Shown here: one piece after another, positions 26,988 to 36,287 of the stretch
Layout of the letters: each line of letters starts with the position of its first letter
How positions within the stretch are numbered: the first letter of the stretch is position 1
Assembly: GCA_905221505.1 (NCBI GenBank)
Contig: CAJNDL010000001.1
Location: forward strand, 124,001-188,000
DNA from: a bacterium
GTDB taxonomy: Bacteria > Bacillota > Bacilli > Lactobacillales > Streptococcaceae
Length of the DNA: 64,000 bases
Direction of reading: 5' to 3'
Made by a program: the position numbers and the translations under genes
Notes under the pieces: generated by a model
Databases searched by the model: none
The model's input: only the letters and a program-made list of their open reading frames with translations
What the model was told of the DNA's origin: nothing

Positions 26988-27199
26988 TACTCTTCGAAAA
27001 TCAAATTAAAACCACGTCAGCGTCGCTTTACTGTGGGTAGGGTTGAGACTGGGCAAAAACTCAATTTGAGGAGAAAATAAAGCAAATTTTCTAATTTAAA
27101 AGCCTTTTTGCTCAGTATCTCTATCTACAACCTCAAAGCAGTGCTTTGAGCAAACTGCGGCTAACTTCCTAGTTTTCTTTTTGATTTTCATTGAGTATA
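26986..27199 (+). repeat. BOX element with an insert between boxA and boxC
   Basis: boxA is seen from 26988 (TACTCTTCGAAAATCAAATT and the CCACGTCAGCGTCGC core), and boxC from about 27122 (CTACAACCTCAAAGCAGTGC, then CTGCGGCTAACTTCC, ending TTTTCATTGAGTATAA at 27199). Instead of boxB there are about 80 unrelated bases. The element begins at the msrAB stop codon and ends upstream of the response-regulator promoter. Confidence 0.85.
27045..27121. mobile_element. Small inverted-repeat insert (MITE-like) within the BOX element
   Basis: GAGACTGGGCAAAAA (27045-27059) is an imperfect inverted copy of TTTTTGCTCAGTATCTC (27105-27121), with AT-rich sequence between. The length of about 77 bases and terminal inverted repeats are those of a miniature non-autonomous element. 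The class was not identified. Confidence 0.55.
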
Positions 27200-27232
27200 A
27201 GAGTGCTTTCCTAAGCAGTTAGAGGAGAATTT

Positions 27233-27241
27233 TGCTATACT
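27233..27241 (+). promoter_or_regulatory. Extended -10 promoter of the two-component operon
   Basis: TGCTATACT at 27233-27241, without a convincing -35 box; GGAG at 27261-27264 precedes the ATG at 27271. Confidence 0.5.
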
Positions 27242-27270
27242 GATACTAGTAAGTGACAAAGGAGAGAAGC

Positions 27271-28008
27271 ATGACCTACACAATCTTAATCGTAGAGGAT
27301 GAATATCTAGTAAGACAAGGTTTGACCAAGCTGGTCAATGTAGCAGCCTATGATATGGAAATCATCGGTCAGGCTGAAAATGGAAGGCAGGCTTGGGACT
27401 TAATCCAAAAGCAGGTGCCAGATATCATTTTAACTGATATCAACATGCCTCAGCTAAATGGCATCCAGTTAGCCAGTCTGGTCCGAGAAACCTATCCTCA
27501 GGTGCATTTGGTCTTTTTAACAGGTTACGATGATTTTGATTATGCCTTGTCTGCTGTCAAACTAGGTGTGGATGACTACCTGCTCAAGCCCTTTTCCCGT
27601 CAGGATATTGAAGAAATGTTGGGGAAAATCAAGCAAAAACTAGACAAGGAAGAAAAGGAAGAGCAGTTACAAGATCTATTGACTGATAAGTTTGAGGGAA
27701 ATATTGCTCAGAAGATTCAGTCTCATCTGGCTGATAGCCAGTTTAGTTTAAAGTCTTTGGCCAGTGACTTGGGCTTTAGTCCGACTTATCTGAGTTCTTT
27801 GATTAAGAAAGAGTTGGGTCTGCCTTTTCAGGATTACCTGGTGAGAGAGCGTGTCAAACAAGCTAAGCTCTTGCTTCTGACTACAGATTTAAAGATTTAT
27901 GAGATTGCAGAGAAAGTTGGTTTTGAAGATATGAATTATTTTACCCAACGCTTTAAGCAGATTGCAGGTGTGACCCCTCGTCAGTTTAAGAAGGGAGAAG
28001 GCAGATGA
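27271..28008 (+). CDS. YesN-type response regulator with AraC DNA-binding domain
   Basis: Two-component transcription regulator of 245 residues. The receiver domain has the acidic pair in ILIVEDEYLVRQ, the phosphoacceptor in LTDINMPQLNG (about D56), the TGYDDFDYA segment and the conserved KPF lysine. The C-terminal AraC-type domain shows SLASDLGFSPTYLSSLIKKE and EIAEKVGFEDMNYFTQRFKQ, ending GVTPRQFKK. I start at the ATG at 27271, after GGAG; an upstream in-frame GTG has no site. It is coupled to the kinase gene (ATGA) and lies close to zmpB. In pneumococci this matches TCS09 (RR09). Confidence 0.92.
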   Translation: MTYTILIVEDEYLVRQGLTKLVNVAAYDMEIIGQAENGRQAWDLIQKQVPDIILTDINMPQLNGIQLASLVRETYPQVHLVFLTGYDDFDYALSAVKLGVDDYLLKPFSRQDIEEMLGKIKQKLDKEEKEEQLQDLLTDKFEGNIAQKIQSHLADSQFSLKSLASDLGFSPTYLSSLIKKELGLPFQDYLVRERVKQAKLLLLTTDLKIYEIAEKVGFEDMNYFTQRFKQIAGVTPRQFKKGEGR

Positions 28009-29696
28009 AGCGTTCTTCTCTACTAGTCAGAATGGTTATTTCCATCTTTCTGGTCTTTCTCATTCTCCTAGCTCTGGTCGGGACTTTCTACTATCAATCT
28101 AGTTCATCAGCTATTGAGGCCACTATTGAGGGCAATAGTCAAACGACTATCAACCAGACTAGCCACTTTATTCAGTCTTATATCAAAAAATTAGAAACGA
28201 CCTCGACTAGTTTGACCCAGCAGACGGATGTTCTAGCCTATGCTGAGAATCCCAGTCAAGACAAGGTCAAGGGGATTCGAGATTTGTTTTTGACCATCTT
28301 AAAGGCAGACCAGGACTTGAAAACGGTGGTACTGGTAACCAAATCCGGTCAGGTCATTTCTACAGATGACAGTGTGCAGATGAAAACTTCCTCAGATATG
28401 ATGGCTGAGGATTGGTACCAAAAGGCTATTCATCAGGGAGCTAAGCCAGTTTTGACACCAGCTCGTAAATCGGATAGTCAGTGGGTCATTTCTATCACTC
28501 AGGAACTGGTTGATGCAAAGGGAGCCAATCTTGGCGTGCTTCGCTTGGACATTTCCTACGAAACTCTGGAAGCCTATCTCAACCAACTTCAGTTGGGTCA
28601 GCAGGGTTTTGCCTTTATCATCAATGAAAACCATGAATTTGTCTACCATCCTCAACACACAGTTTATAGTTCATCTAGCGAAATGGAGGCCATGAAACCC
28701 TATATCGTGACAGGTCAGGGCTATACCCTTGACCACAAATCCTACGTCAGTCAGGAACAGATTGCAGGAACTGATTGGACGGTTATAGGAGTTTCTTCGC
28801 TGGAGAAGTTAGACCAGGTTCGGAGTCAACTCATGTGGACCTTGCTTGGGGCTAGTGTCACCTCTCTTCTTGCCTGTCTCTGCTTGGTGTGGTTCAGTCT
28901 CAGACGTTGGATTGCCCCTTTGAAGGATTTGAGAGAAACCATGCTGAAAATTTCCTCTGGTATACAAAATCTGCGTGCCAAGGAAACTGGTGCATATGAG
29001 TTGAGAGAAGTGACTCGTCAGTTTAATGCCATGTTGGATCAAATTGATCAGCTGATGGCAGATGTGCGCAAACAGGAAGAAACGACCCGTCAGTATGAAC
29101 TTCAAGCCTTGTCGAGTCAGATTAACCCCCATTTCCTCTATAATACCTTGGATACCATCATCTGGATGGCTGAATTTCAGGATAGTCAGAGAGTGGTGCA
29201 AGTGACCAAGTCCTTGGCGACTTATTTCCGCCTAGCGCTCAATCAGGGTAAAGATTTGATTTGCCTGTCTGACGAAATTAACCATGTTCGCCAGTATCTC
29301 TTTATCCAGAAACAACGCTACGGAGATAAGTTGGAATACGAGATTGCTGAAAATCCTGCCTTTGATAACCTAGTCTTGCCCAAGCTGGTGTTACAACCTC
29401 TGGTGGAAAATGCTCTTTACCATGGCATCAAGGAGAAGGAAGGTCAGGGCCATATTAGAGTTTTTGTCCAGAAACAGGATTCTGGCTTGGTCATCCGCAT
29501 TGAGGATGATGGCGTTGGCTTTCAAAATGCTGGCGATAGTAGTCAAAGTCAGCTCAAACGTGGAGGAGTTGGTCTGCAAAATGTTGATCAGCGTCTCAAA
29601 CTTCATTTTGGAGGAGATTATCAGATGAAGATTGATTCTGCACCCGACAAAGGGACGACGGTTGAAATATATATAAATAGAATAGAAACTAGCTAA
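28005..29696 (+). CDS. YesM/LytS-type sensor histidine kinase
   Basis: Membrane kinase of 563 residues paired with the preceding regulator. A membrane segment near residues 9-31 and another near 277-300 bracket an extracellular sensor domain of Cache type (SVQMKTSSDMMAEDWYQKAI lies in it). A HAMP region and the His_kinase domain follow, with SSQINPHFLYNTLD (phosphorylated H376), and an ATP-binding domain with LVENALYHGI and EDDGVGF. The ligand is unknown. YesM-type kinases often sense sugars or other small molecules. Confidence 0.93.
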   Translation: MKRSSLLVRMVISIFLVFLILLALVGTFYYQSSSSAIEATIEGNSQTTINQTSHFIQSYIKKLETTSTSLTQQTDVLAYAENPSQDKVKGIRDLFLTILKADQDLKTVVLVTKSGQVISTDDSVQMKTSSDMMAEDWYQKAIHQGAKPVLTPARKSDSQWVISITQELVDAKGANLGVLRLDISYETLEAYLNQLQLGQQGFAFIINENHEFVYHPQHTVYSSSSEMEAMKPYIVTGQGYTLDHKSYVSQEQIAGTDWTVIGVSSLEKLDQVRSQLMWTLLGASVTSLLACLCLVWFSLRRWIAPLKDLRETMLKISSGIQNLRAKETGAYELREVTRQFNAMLDQIDQLMADVRKQEETTRQYELQALSSQINPHFLYNTLDTIIWMAEFQDSQRVVQVTKSLATYFRLALNQGKDLICLSDEINHVRQYLFIQKQRYGDKLEYEIAENPAFDNLVLPKLVLQPLVENALYHGIKEKEGQGHIRVFVQKQDSGLVIRIEDDGVGFQNAGDSSQSQLKRGGVGLQNVDQRLKLHFGGDYQMKIDSAPDKGTTVEIYINRIETS

Positions 29697-29720
29697 CTCC
29701 CAGTTAATTCTGGGAGTTTT
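29695..29720 (+). terminator. Terminator after the sensor kinase gene
   Basis: AACTCCCA (29695-29702) / TGGGAGTT (29711-29718), then T residues. The left arm overlaps the stop codon. Confidence 0.8.
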
Positions 29721-29755
29721 ATGCGTAATTGGGCAAGCTTTCTAGGTTGTCTATC

Positions 29756-29784
29756 TTGCTAAAAACAAGAAAAAACGATATGAT
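29756..29784 (+). promoter_or_regulatory. Promoter of the UPF0340-zmpB operon
   Basis: TTGCTA (29756-29761), 17 bases, TATGAT (29779-29784). The predicted start near 29791 excludes the in-frame ATG at 29790 as the translation start. Confidence 0.65.
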
Positions 29785-29810
29785 AGATAATGACAAAAGA
29801 GGTATCAAGT

Positions 29811-30374
29811 ATGAAGGAAAAAGACATTCAAAGAGAAACAAGCCAGATTGTAGAAGATGTGTTAAAAAAGGCCAATTTGAAGCAAGGAACTATCTTTGTT
29901 TTGGGCCTTTCTTCTAGTGAAGTCATAGGTGGTCAGATTGGCAAGGAATCCAGTCAAGAAATTGGCGAAATCATTGTGAAGACCATCCTAGATATCCTAG
30001 AGGAAAAAGGAATTTATCTAGCTGTTCAAGGCTGTGAACATGTCAATCGGGCCCTCGTTGTTGAACGTCAGTTGGCAGAGCAGTTTGGTCTGGAAATCGT
30101 CAGTGTCCTTCCGACTCTTCATGCAGGGGGGTCAGGTCAGTTGGCAGCCTTCAAGTTTATGCAGGATCCAGTTGAGGTTGAGTTTATCAAGGCTCATGCT
30201 GGATTGGATATCGGAGATACTGCAATTGGCATGCATGTCAAGCATGTTCAGGTTCCGATTCGCCCTCTTTTGAGAGAGATTGGGCATGCCCATGTAACGG
30301 CTCTTGCAAGTCGTCCCAAATTAATCGGAGGTGCGCGTGCGCACTATCCGCAAGATTCTATTAGAAAGTCGTGA
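29811..30374 (+). CDS. UPF0340 / TIGR01440-family protein
   Basis: Conserved cytoplasmic Firmicutes protein (YwlG group) of 187 residues and unknown function. Recognisable segments include [29 protein letters not shown] and [15 protein letters not shown] start at the ATG at 29811, with GAGG about nine bases before; the ATG at 29790 lies on the predicted transcription start. The stop overlaps the beginning of zmpB, so the two are coupled, which links a housekeeping protein to the surface protease. Confidence 0.87.
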   Translation: MKEKDIQRETSQIVEDVLKKANLKQGTIFVLGLSSSEVIGGQIGKESSQEIGEIIVKTILDILEEKGIYLAVQGCEHVNRALVVERQLAEQFGLEIVSVLPTLHAGGSGQLAAFKFMQDPVEVEFIKAHAGLDIGDTAIGMHVKHVQVPIRPLLREIGHAHVTALASRPKLIGGARAHYPQDSIRKS

Positions 30375-30376
30375 GA

Positions 30377-33300
30377 ATGAAAAAAACAAAACAACAACTA
30401 GAAAAAATTACCAAATATTCGATTCGTAAGTTAACTGTTGGGGTAGGTCCTGTAGCAATCGGGGCCTTCCTTTTTGGTGCTAGTACCCTTTCAGTAGATA
30501 AGGTACAAGCCAATGAAGTTGGTGGAGCTCATAGCGTTCATTACCGTTATCTGGCGGAGCAGGAATTGACCGAGTCTGAAAAAGCCCTGATTCACCATGA
30601 GGTTCCTACAGAATTTCAAGATGATGATATTCTTTATGTAGTTTATCGCAAGAAGGAAACTAACAGTCAACAACTTCCATACACAGGAAGTAAGGAACTA
30701 GCTTTGGCAGGTCTTGGCTTGGCAACTGCTTCTCTAGCAGTCTTTTTGGTGTCCAAAAAAGGTCGTAGAGAAGTCCTAGGTGTTCTCTGGATTGGTTCTT
30801 TAGGAGCTAGCACCTTTGTTCCTTATGGGACATTTGCTTTTGAAAATAAAGAATTGCTTTCTTATAACCAAACTATTTCGGCCACTACACATGAAGGCTT
30901 AGCTGAAGGGATTATCCACATTGATGGCTATGAGTACATCGGCTACTTCAAGGAAGCAGAACTCCATCCATCAAGACCAGCTTCAGCTGAGAAGCCTCAG
31001 TTGCCAGTAGAAAAGCAAAGTTCAAAAGAAATGGAGAAAACAGAAGTAGCTCAGGAAAGACCTGCTGTTGCTTCGGAAATTGCCGTTGAAAAACCTGTAG
31101 GAGAGACTCCAGTTGCTCCTGCGGTTGAAGAAAAACCAGTTTCTGAGAAGCCTCAGGCAAGACAGGAAGAGAGCTTGGTGGAGATTCCTTTTGAAACGGT
31201 CACAAGTCCAGATGCGAATTTAGTAGAAGGACAGACTCGTATCGTCACAGCCGGAGTAAATGGTCAGCGTCGCCTTGTAACCAAAGTTTCGATGGTCAAT
31301 GGTCAAGAAGTTAGAGAAGTTATCGAAGACCAAGTTGTTCAAAATCCTGTGTCTCAAGTCATTGCAGTCGGAACTAAGAAAGAGGTACAACCTGCTCCAA
31401 CTCCAGTACCACAAGCTGAACCAAATCACCAAGCAGCTAAAGGAACCCAAGAGGCAGGTAAGGAAGGTCAATCCTTAACGCAACCAGAAAATACAGAATA
31501 TCATGAAGTAAAAGGTGTTCAAGAAGTGAAAGAAGGCGAGCAGCAAGGTCAAGCCTTAATCCAGCCAGAACTTTCTGAATATAAAGAACCAGTTTCAACA
31601 AAGGGAACTCAAGAACCTGGTCAAGAAGGTCAAGCACCAGTACAAGAAGTAAACCCAGAATATAAAGTAACAACAGGTACAGTTGAGAAGTCTACCGAGA
31701 GTGAATTAGATTTCACAACAGAAGTTGTTCCAGACGATACAAAATATGTGGATGAAGAAGTAGTTGAAACCCCTGGTTCTAAAGGTGTTCAAGTTACGAA
31801 AACAACTTACGAAACAGTGGAAGGTGTAGAGACAGATAAAGTTCTTTCTACAACTACAGAAGTGAAAACGCCTGCCATTTCTAAAGTCGTTAAAAAAGGA
31901 ACGAAACCACTTGAAGGAACAACAGTTGAAACAAGAGAAGAAGTCATTCCTTTTGAAACAAAAGAACAAGAAGATGACACTTTAAAACGCGGAACAAGAC
32001 AAGTAGCTCAAGAAGGTGTAAACGGTAAGAAACAAATTACTGAAACCTATAAAACAATTCGTGGAGAAAAAACAAATGAAGCTCCAACAGTAGAAGAAAC
32101 AGTTCTCCAAGCACCTCAAGATGAGGTTATCAAAAAAGGTACAAAAGGTTTAGAAAAACCAACCTTAGAATGGGCTAAAACAGAAAAAGATGTCTTGAAG
32201 AAGAGCGCAACAGCTAGTTATACATTAAATAAACCAGCTGGAGTAGAAATCAAATCAATCAAATTAGCGTTGAAAGATAAAGATGGACAACTTGTAAAAG
32301 AAGTAACGGTATCTGAAAATAATTTAAACGCTACTTTAGATAAATTGAAATATTATCAAGGATACACTCTATCTACTACGATGGTTTATGATCGTGGAGA
32401 AGGCGAAGAAACTGAAACATTAGAAGATAAACAAATTCAGTTAGACCTCAAAAAAGTTGAAATCAAAAATATCAAAGAAACAAGCTTGATGAGTGTGGAT
32501 GCTGACGGTAATGAAACAGACACTAGTTTACTGACAGAAAAACCAGCAGATGTTTCTCCGCTTTATTTACGAGTGACCACTCATGACAATAAAACAACAA
32601 GACTTGCCGTTGGCAAGATTGAAGAAGTCACAGTTGATGGCAAGACCTTGTATAAGGTCACTGCCAAAGCACCTGATTTGATTCAACGTAATGCTGACAA
32701 CACACTTAGCGAAGAGTATGTTCATTACTTTGAAAAACAAAAAGCAAAAGAAGGTAATGTCTACTACAACTTCAATGAGCTTGTAAAAGATATGAAAGCT
32801 AACCCTAGCGGTGAGTTCAAACTTGGTGCAGATCTAAATGCAGCTAATGTACCAACTCCAAATAAAGAGTATGTTCCTGGTACATTTAAAGGTAAGTTAT
32901 CAAGTGTTGAGGGACAACGTTATTCAATCCACAATATGACACGTCAATTATTTGGTGGTATTGAAGGTGGTTCGGTTAAAGATGTTAATTTAGCTAATGT
33001 CGATATTAATATGCCTTGGATTGATAACATTTCTGCTCTTGCTAGAACTGTTAAGAATGCTACTGTTGAGAATATTAAAGTAACTGGTAGTATCACTGGT
33101 AGAGATGGAATTGCCGGACTTGTTAACAAATTAGATAACGGCGGACAGCTTACTAATGTTGCTTATATCGGTAAACTTACTGGTGTAGGTGATAGAGGAT
33201 GGGATTTCGCTGGTATGGTTGGTGAAATCTGGAAAGGTAATGTTGATAAAGGATATGTAGAAGCTGATATAGTTGCTAATAAAGCTCGTATCGGTGGATT

Positions 33301-36226
33301 TGTCGCTAGATCAGATAACGGTTCTGATCCTAACGGAATTGGTAAATATGGTTCTGTTCGTAATGCTGTTACGAAAGGAACTATTAAGGTAAATACACCT
33401 GTTGAAGTAGGTGGTTTCCTTAGTAAGAACTGGGCATGGGGTAAAGTTGCAGACTCTGTGTCTATGATGAAAGTTGAAAATGGTGAAGTGTTCTATGGAT
33501 CTAAAGATATTGATGCTGAGGATGGATACTTCTCAAATAACGCTTTGGAACGTAACTTCGTTGTAAAAGATGTAAGTACAGGTAATCGTTCATTTAGATT
33601 CTCTATTTCCAACCGAATTAAAGAAGTCTTACAAGAAGAAGCTGACAAGAAAATTGCAACATTAGGATTAACTGCTAACGATTATGTTATCAACCCTCTT
33701 GTTGAAGATTCACTTAACAATGTCAAACCAAAAGCAGATACTTACAAATCTACTCAAGATTACGATGCATCTCGTGAGCTTGCTTACCGTAACATCGAAA
33801 AACTTCAACCGTTCTATAATAAGGAATGGATTGTTAACCAAGGTAACAAGATTCCTGCTGGATCCAACTTATTAACTAAAGAAGTATTATCTGTTACAGC
33901 GATGAAAGGAAATGACTTTGTCACAGACCTTACAGATGCTGATCATATTATGATTCATTATGCAGATAAGACAAAAGAAATTAAAGCTATTACACAAAAA
34001 GAATCTAAGGTTCAACAAGTTCGTGAATATAGTATTAACGATTTAGGTGATATTGTTTACACGCCAAACATGGTTGTTAAAGATCGTGCAGATTTAATCA
34101 GCGCTATCGAAAGTAAATTAAGTCCAGTTGAATTGCAATCTGACCCGATTTACCAACACTTGGGTAGAACTGGTGGCAACAAAGTCAATGCAATTAAGGA
34201 TTTGTACTTAGAAGAAAGCTTCAAGTATGTTAAAGATAACCTTAATAAATTCGTTACGAAGTTAGTGGAAAATGAAGATCACCAATTGAACACAGATGAA
34301 GCTGCTAAACGTGCCTTGATTAAGAAAATCGATGACAATAAGGCTGCAGTTCTTCTTGGTTTGTCTTACCTCAACCGTTACTACGGAGTTAAATTCGATG
34401 ACTTTAACATTAAAGAGTTAATGTTGTTCAAACCGGACTTCTATGGTAAGAATGTTAGTGTTCTAGATAGAATCATCAATATTGGTTCTAAAGAAAGTTA
34501 TATTAAGGGTGACCGTACTCACGATGCTTATCGTGAAGTGATTGCTGGTGCTACTGGTAAAGGTAACTTACATGAGTTCTTGAAATACAATATGGAACTC
34601 TTCACAAGTGACACAGACTTAAATGATTGGTTCATAAAAGCAACTAAAGATAATGTATATGTCGTTGAACCGAAGACAACAACTCCTGAATTTGCTGATA
34701 AGAAACACAGAGCGTACGAAGGATTAAACAACGACATGCACGGTAAGATGATTCTACCACTTCTGAACTTAAAAGATGCGCATATGATTTTAATCTCAAC
34801 ATACAATACACTAGCATACAGTTCATTTGAGAAGTACGGTAAGAATACTGAAGCAGAGCGTGAGGCATTTAAACCTGAAATTGATAAAGTTGCTAAAGCT
34901 CAACAAAATTACTTGGATTTCTGGTCTCGTCTATCATTAGATAAAGTTCGTAACCAGCTATTGAAGAGCAATAACATGGTACCAACACCAGTACTTGATA
35001 ACCAAAACTATAAAGAAGGAACTGATAAATACGGTCACACTAATAGTGGTAAAGATGTCGCTCCAGTTCGTGAATTGTACGGACCAACAGGTCGTTACCA
35101 TGCTACTGACTGGCGTATGGGAGCTGTAGCTCGTATCTACGGTAATCCTTATAAGGATGATTCAGTCTTCTTCATGGTTACCAATATGATTAGTGACTTT
35201 GGTATCTCAGCCTTCACTCACGAAACGACTCACGTAAACGACCGTATGGTTTACTTAGGTGGTTCTAGACACCGTGAAGGTACTGACCTAGAAGCATTTG
35301 CACAAGGTATGTTACAATCTCCTGCTGAAACAAGTCCAAACGGTGATTTCAAAGCACTAGGGTTGAACATGGCCTACGAACGTCCAAATGACGGAAACCA
35401 ATGGTATAACACTAATCCAAACGACCTTACATCTCGTGCGGAAATTGACCAGTACATGAAAGGTTTCAATGATACTCTAATGCTTCTTGACTACCTTGAA
35501 GGTGAAGCCGTTCTTGATAAACACGATAAAGCCTTAAATAGTGCTTGGTTCAAGAAAGTGGATAAAAAACTACGTGGAGCTAATACGAAGAACCAATACG
35601 ATGAGGTTCGTGATTTGAATGCAGAAGAAAAAGAATATAACTTAACTTCTGTTAACGATCTGGTAGATAAGAACTTCATGACTAAACACGGTCCTGGTAA
35701 TGGTACTTATGATCCAACTGGATTTGGCTCTGCCTATGTAACGGTGCCTATCACTGCAGGTATTTACGGTGGTAATACAAGTGAAGGGGCTCCAGGAGCA
35801 ATGTCATTCAAGCATAATACCTTCCGTATGTGGGGTTACTTTGGATATGAAAAAGGCTTCTTAAACTACGCTTCTAACATGCTGAAAAATGAGTCTAAAC
35901 AAGCTGGTAATGCTACATTAGGTGATGACTTCATCATTAAGAAAGTTTCTGATGGTAAATTTAATACTCTAGAAGCTTGGAAGAAAGAATACTTCAAAGA
36001 AGTTGTGGATAAAGCTAAGGCAGGATTTAACCCTGTTACAATCGACGGTACTACATACAGTAGTTACGAAGATTTGAAGAATGCATTTGCTGCAGCTGTT
36101 GAAAAAGATAAAGCTACTCTTAAGAATGGATCAGTTAAATTTGATAATACTGTTACACTTAAAGAAAAACTATACAAAAAACTTCTTCAACAAACAAACA
36201 GCTTTAAAACTTCAATCTTTAAATAA
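30377..36226 (+). CDS. zmpB: Surface zinc metalloprotease ZmpB (peptidase M26)
   Basis: Large cell-wall-associated protease of the IgA1-protease family, 1949 residues. It has a YSIRK signal (residues 14-18) and an unusual N-terminal sorting motif LPYTG (100-104) followed by hydrophobic segments, as in other streptococcal M26 enzymes. Three G5-like regions (about 270-335, 445-512, 523-592) follow, joined by Glu/Gln-rich linkers. Then comes a GLUG-like segment and the peptidase domain with HETTH at 1615-1619 and the third ligand E1639 in DLEAFAQ. I start at the ATG at 30377; a GTG six bases upstream is possible. It follows the two-component system that, in pneumococci, neighbours zmpB. Substrate unknown here. 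Confidence 0.93.
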   Translation: MKKTKQQLEKITKYSIRKLTVGVGPVAIGAFLFGASTLSVDKVQANEVGGAHSVHYRYLAEQELTESEKALIHHEVPTEFQDDDILYVVYRKKETNSQQLPYTGSKELALAGLGLATASLAVFLVSKKGRREVLGVLWIGSLGASTFVPYGTFAFENKELLSYNQTISATTHEGLAEGIIHIDGYEYIGYFKEAELHPSRPASAEKPQLPVEKQSSKEMEKTEVAQERPAVASEIAVEKPVGETPVAPAVEEKPVSEKPQARQEESLVEIPFETVTSPDANLVEGQTRIVTAGVNGQRRLVTKVSMVNGQEVREVIEDQVVQNPVSQVIAVGTKKEVQPAPTPVPQAEPNHQAAKGTQEAGKEGQSLTQPENTEYHEVKGVQEVKEGEQQGQALIQPELSEYKEPVSTKGTQEPGQEGQAPVQEVNPEYKVTTGTVEKSTESELDFTTEVVPDDTKYVDEEVVETPGSKGVQVTKTTYETVEGVETDKVLSTTTEVKTPAISKVVKKGTKPLEGTTVETREEVIPFETKEQEDDTLKRGTRQVAQEGVNGKKQITETYKTIRGEKTNEAPTVEETVLQAPQDEVIKKGTKGLEKPTLEWAKTEKDVLKKSATASYTLNKPAGVEIKSIKLALKDKDGQLVKEVTVSENNLNATLDKLKYYQGYTLSTTMVYDRGEGEETETLEDKQIQLDLKKVEIKNIKETSLMSVDADGNETDTSLLTEKPADVSPLYLRVTTHDNKTTRLAVGKIEEVTVDGKTLYKVTAKAPDLIQRNADNTLSEEYVHYFEKQKAKEGNVYYNFNELVKDMKANPSGEFKLGADLNAANVPTPNKEYVPGTFKGKLSSVEGQRYSIHNMTRQLFGGIEGGSVKDVNLANVDINMPWIDNISALARTVKNATVENIKVTGSITGRDGIAGLVNKLDNGGQLTNVAYIGKLTGVGDRGWDFAGMVGEIWKGNVDKGYVEADIVANKARIGGFVARSDNGSDPNGIGKYGSVRNAVTKGTIKVNTPVEVGGFLSKNWAWGKVADSVSMMKVENGEVFYGSKDIDAEDGYFSNNALERNFVVKDVSTGNRSFRFSISNRIKEVLQEEADKKIATLGLTANDYVINPLVEDSLNNVKPKADTYKSTQDYDASRELAYRNIEKLQPFYNKEWIVNQGNKIPAGSNLLTKEVLSVTAMKGNDFVTDLTDADHIMIHYADKTKEIKAITQKESKVQQVREYSINDLGDIVYTPNMVVKDRADLISAIESKLSPVELQSDPIYQHLGRTGGNKVNAIKDLYLEESFKYVKDNLNKFVTKLVENEDHQLNTDEAAKRALIKKIDDNKAAVLLGLSYLNRYYGVKFDDFNIKELMLFKPDFYGKNVSVLDRIINIGSKESYIKGDRTHDAYREVIAGATGKGNLHEFLKYNMELFTSDTDLNDWFIKATKDNVYVVEPKTTTPEFADKKHRAYEGLNNDMHGKMILPLLNLKDAHMILISTYNTLAYSSFEKYGKNTEAEREAFKPEIDKVAKAQQNYLDFWSRLSLDKVRNQLLKSNNMVPTPVLDNQNYKEGTDKYGHTNSGKDVAPVRELYGPTGRYHATDWRMGAVARIYGNPYKDDSVFFMVTNMISDFGISAFTHETTHVNDRMVYLGGSRHREGTDLEAFAQGMLQSPAETSPNGDFKALGLNMAYERPNDGNQWYNTNPNDLTSRAEIDQYMKGFNDTLMLLDYLEGEAVLDKHDKALNSAWFKKVDKKLRGANTKNQYDEVRDLNAEEKEYNLTSVNDLVDKNFMTKHGPGNGTYDPTGFGSAYVTVPITAGIYGGNTSEGAPGAMSFKHNTFRMWGYFGYEKGFLNYASNMLKNESKQAGNATLGDDFIIKKVSDGKFNTLEAWKKEYFKEVVDKAKAGFNPVTIDGTTYSSYEDLKNAFAAAVEKDKATLKNGSVKFDNTVTLKEKLYKKLLQQTNSFKTSIFK

Positions 36227-36235
36227 TCGAAATCT

Positions 36236-36263
36236 CTCATCTGCTTTTGCAGATGAGGGTTTT
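36236..36263 (+). terminator. Terminator after zmpB
   Basis: Perfect CTCATCTGC (36236-36244) / GCAGATGAG (36249-36257) with a TTTT loop and downstream T residues. Confidence 0.9.
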
Positions 36264-36272
36264 CTTATTTTA

Positions 36273-36281
36273 TGCTATACT
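36273..36281 (+). promoter_or_regulatory. Extended -10 promoter of pabB/C
   Basis: TGCTATACT at 36273-36281, six bases before the start codon at 36288, so transcription would begin at or next to the ATG. Confidence 0.65.
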
Positions 36282-36287
36282 TAAGAT

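Noticed and set aside
31437-31969. Minus-strand open frames with many leucines or phenylalanines within zmpB
   Set aside because: They arise from the repetitive Lys/Glu codons of the G5 and linker region on the other strand.
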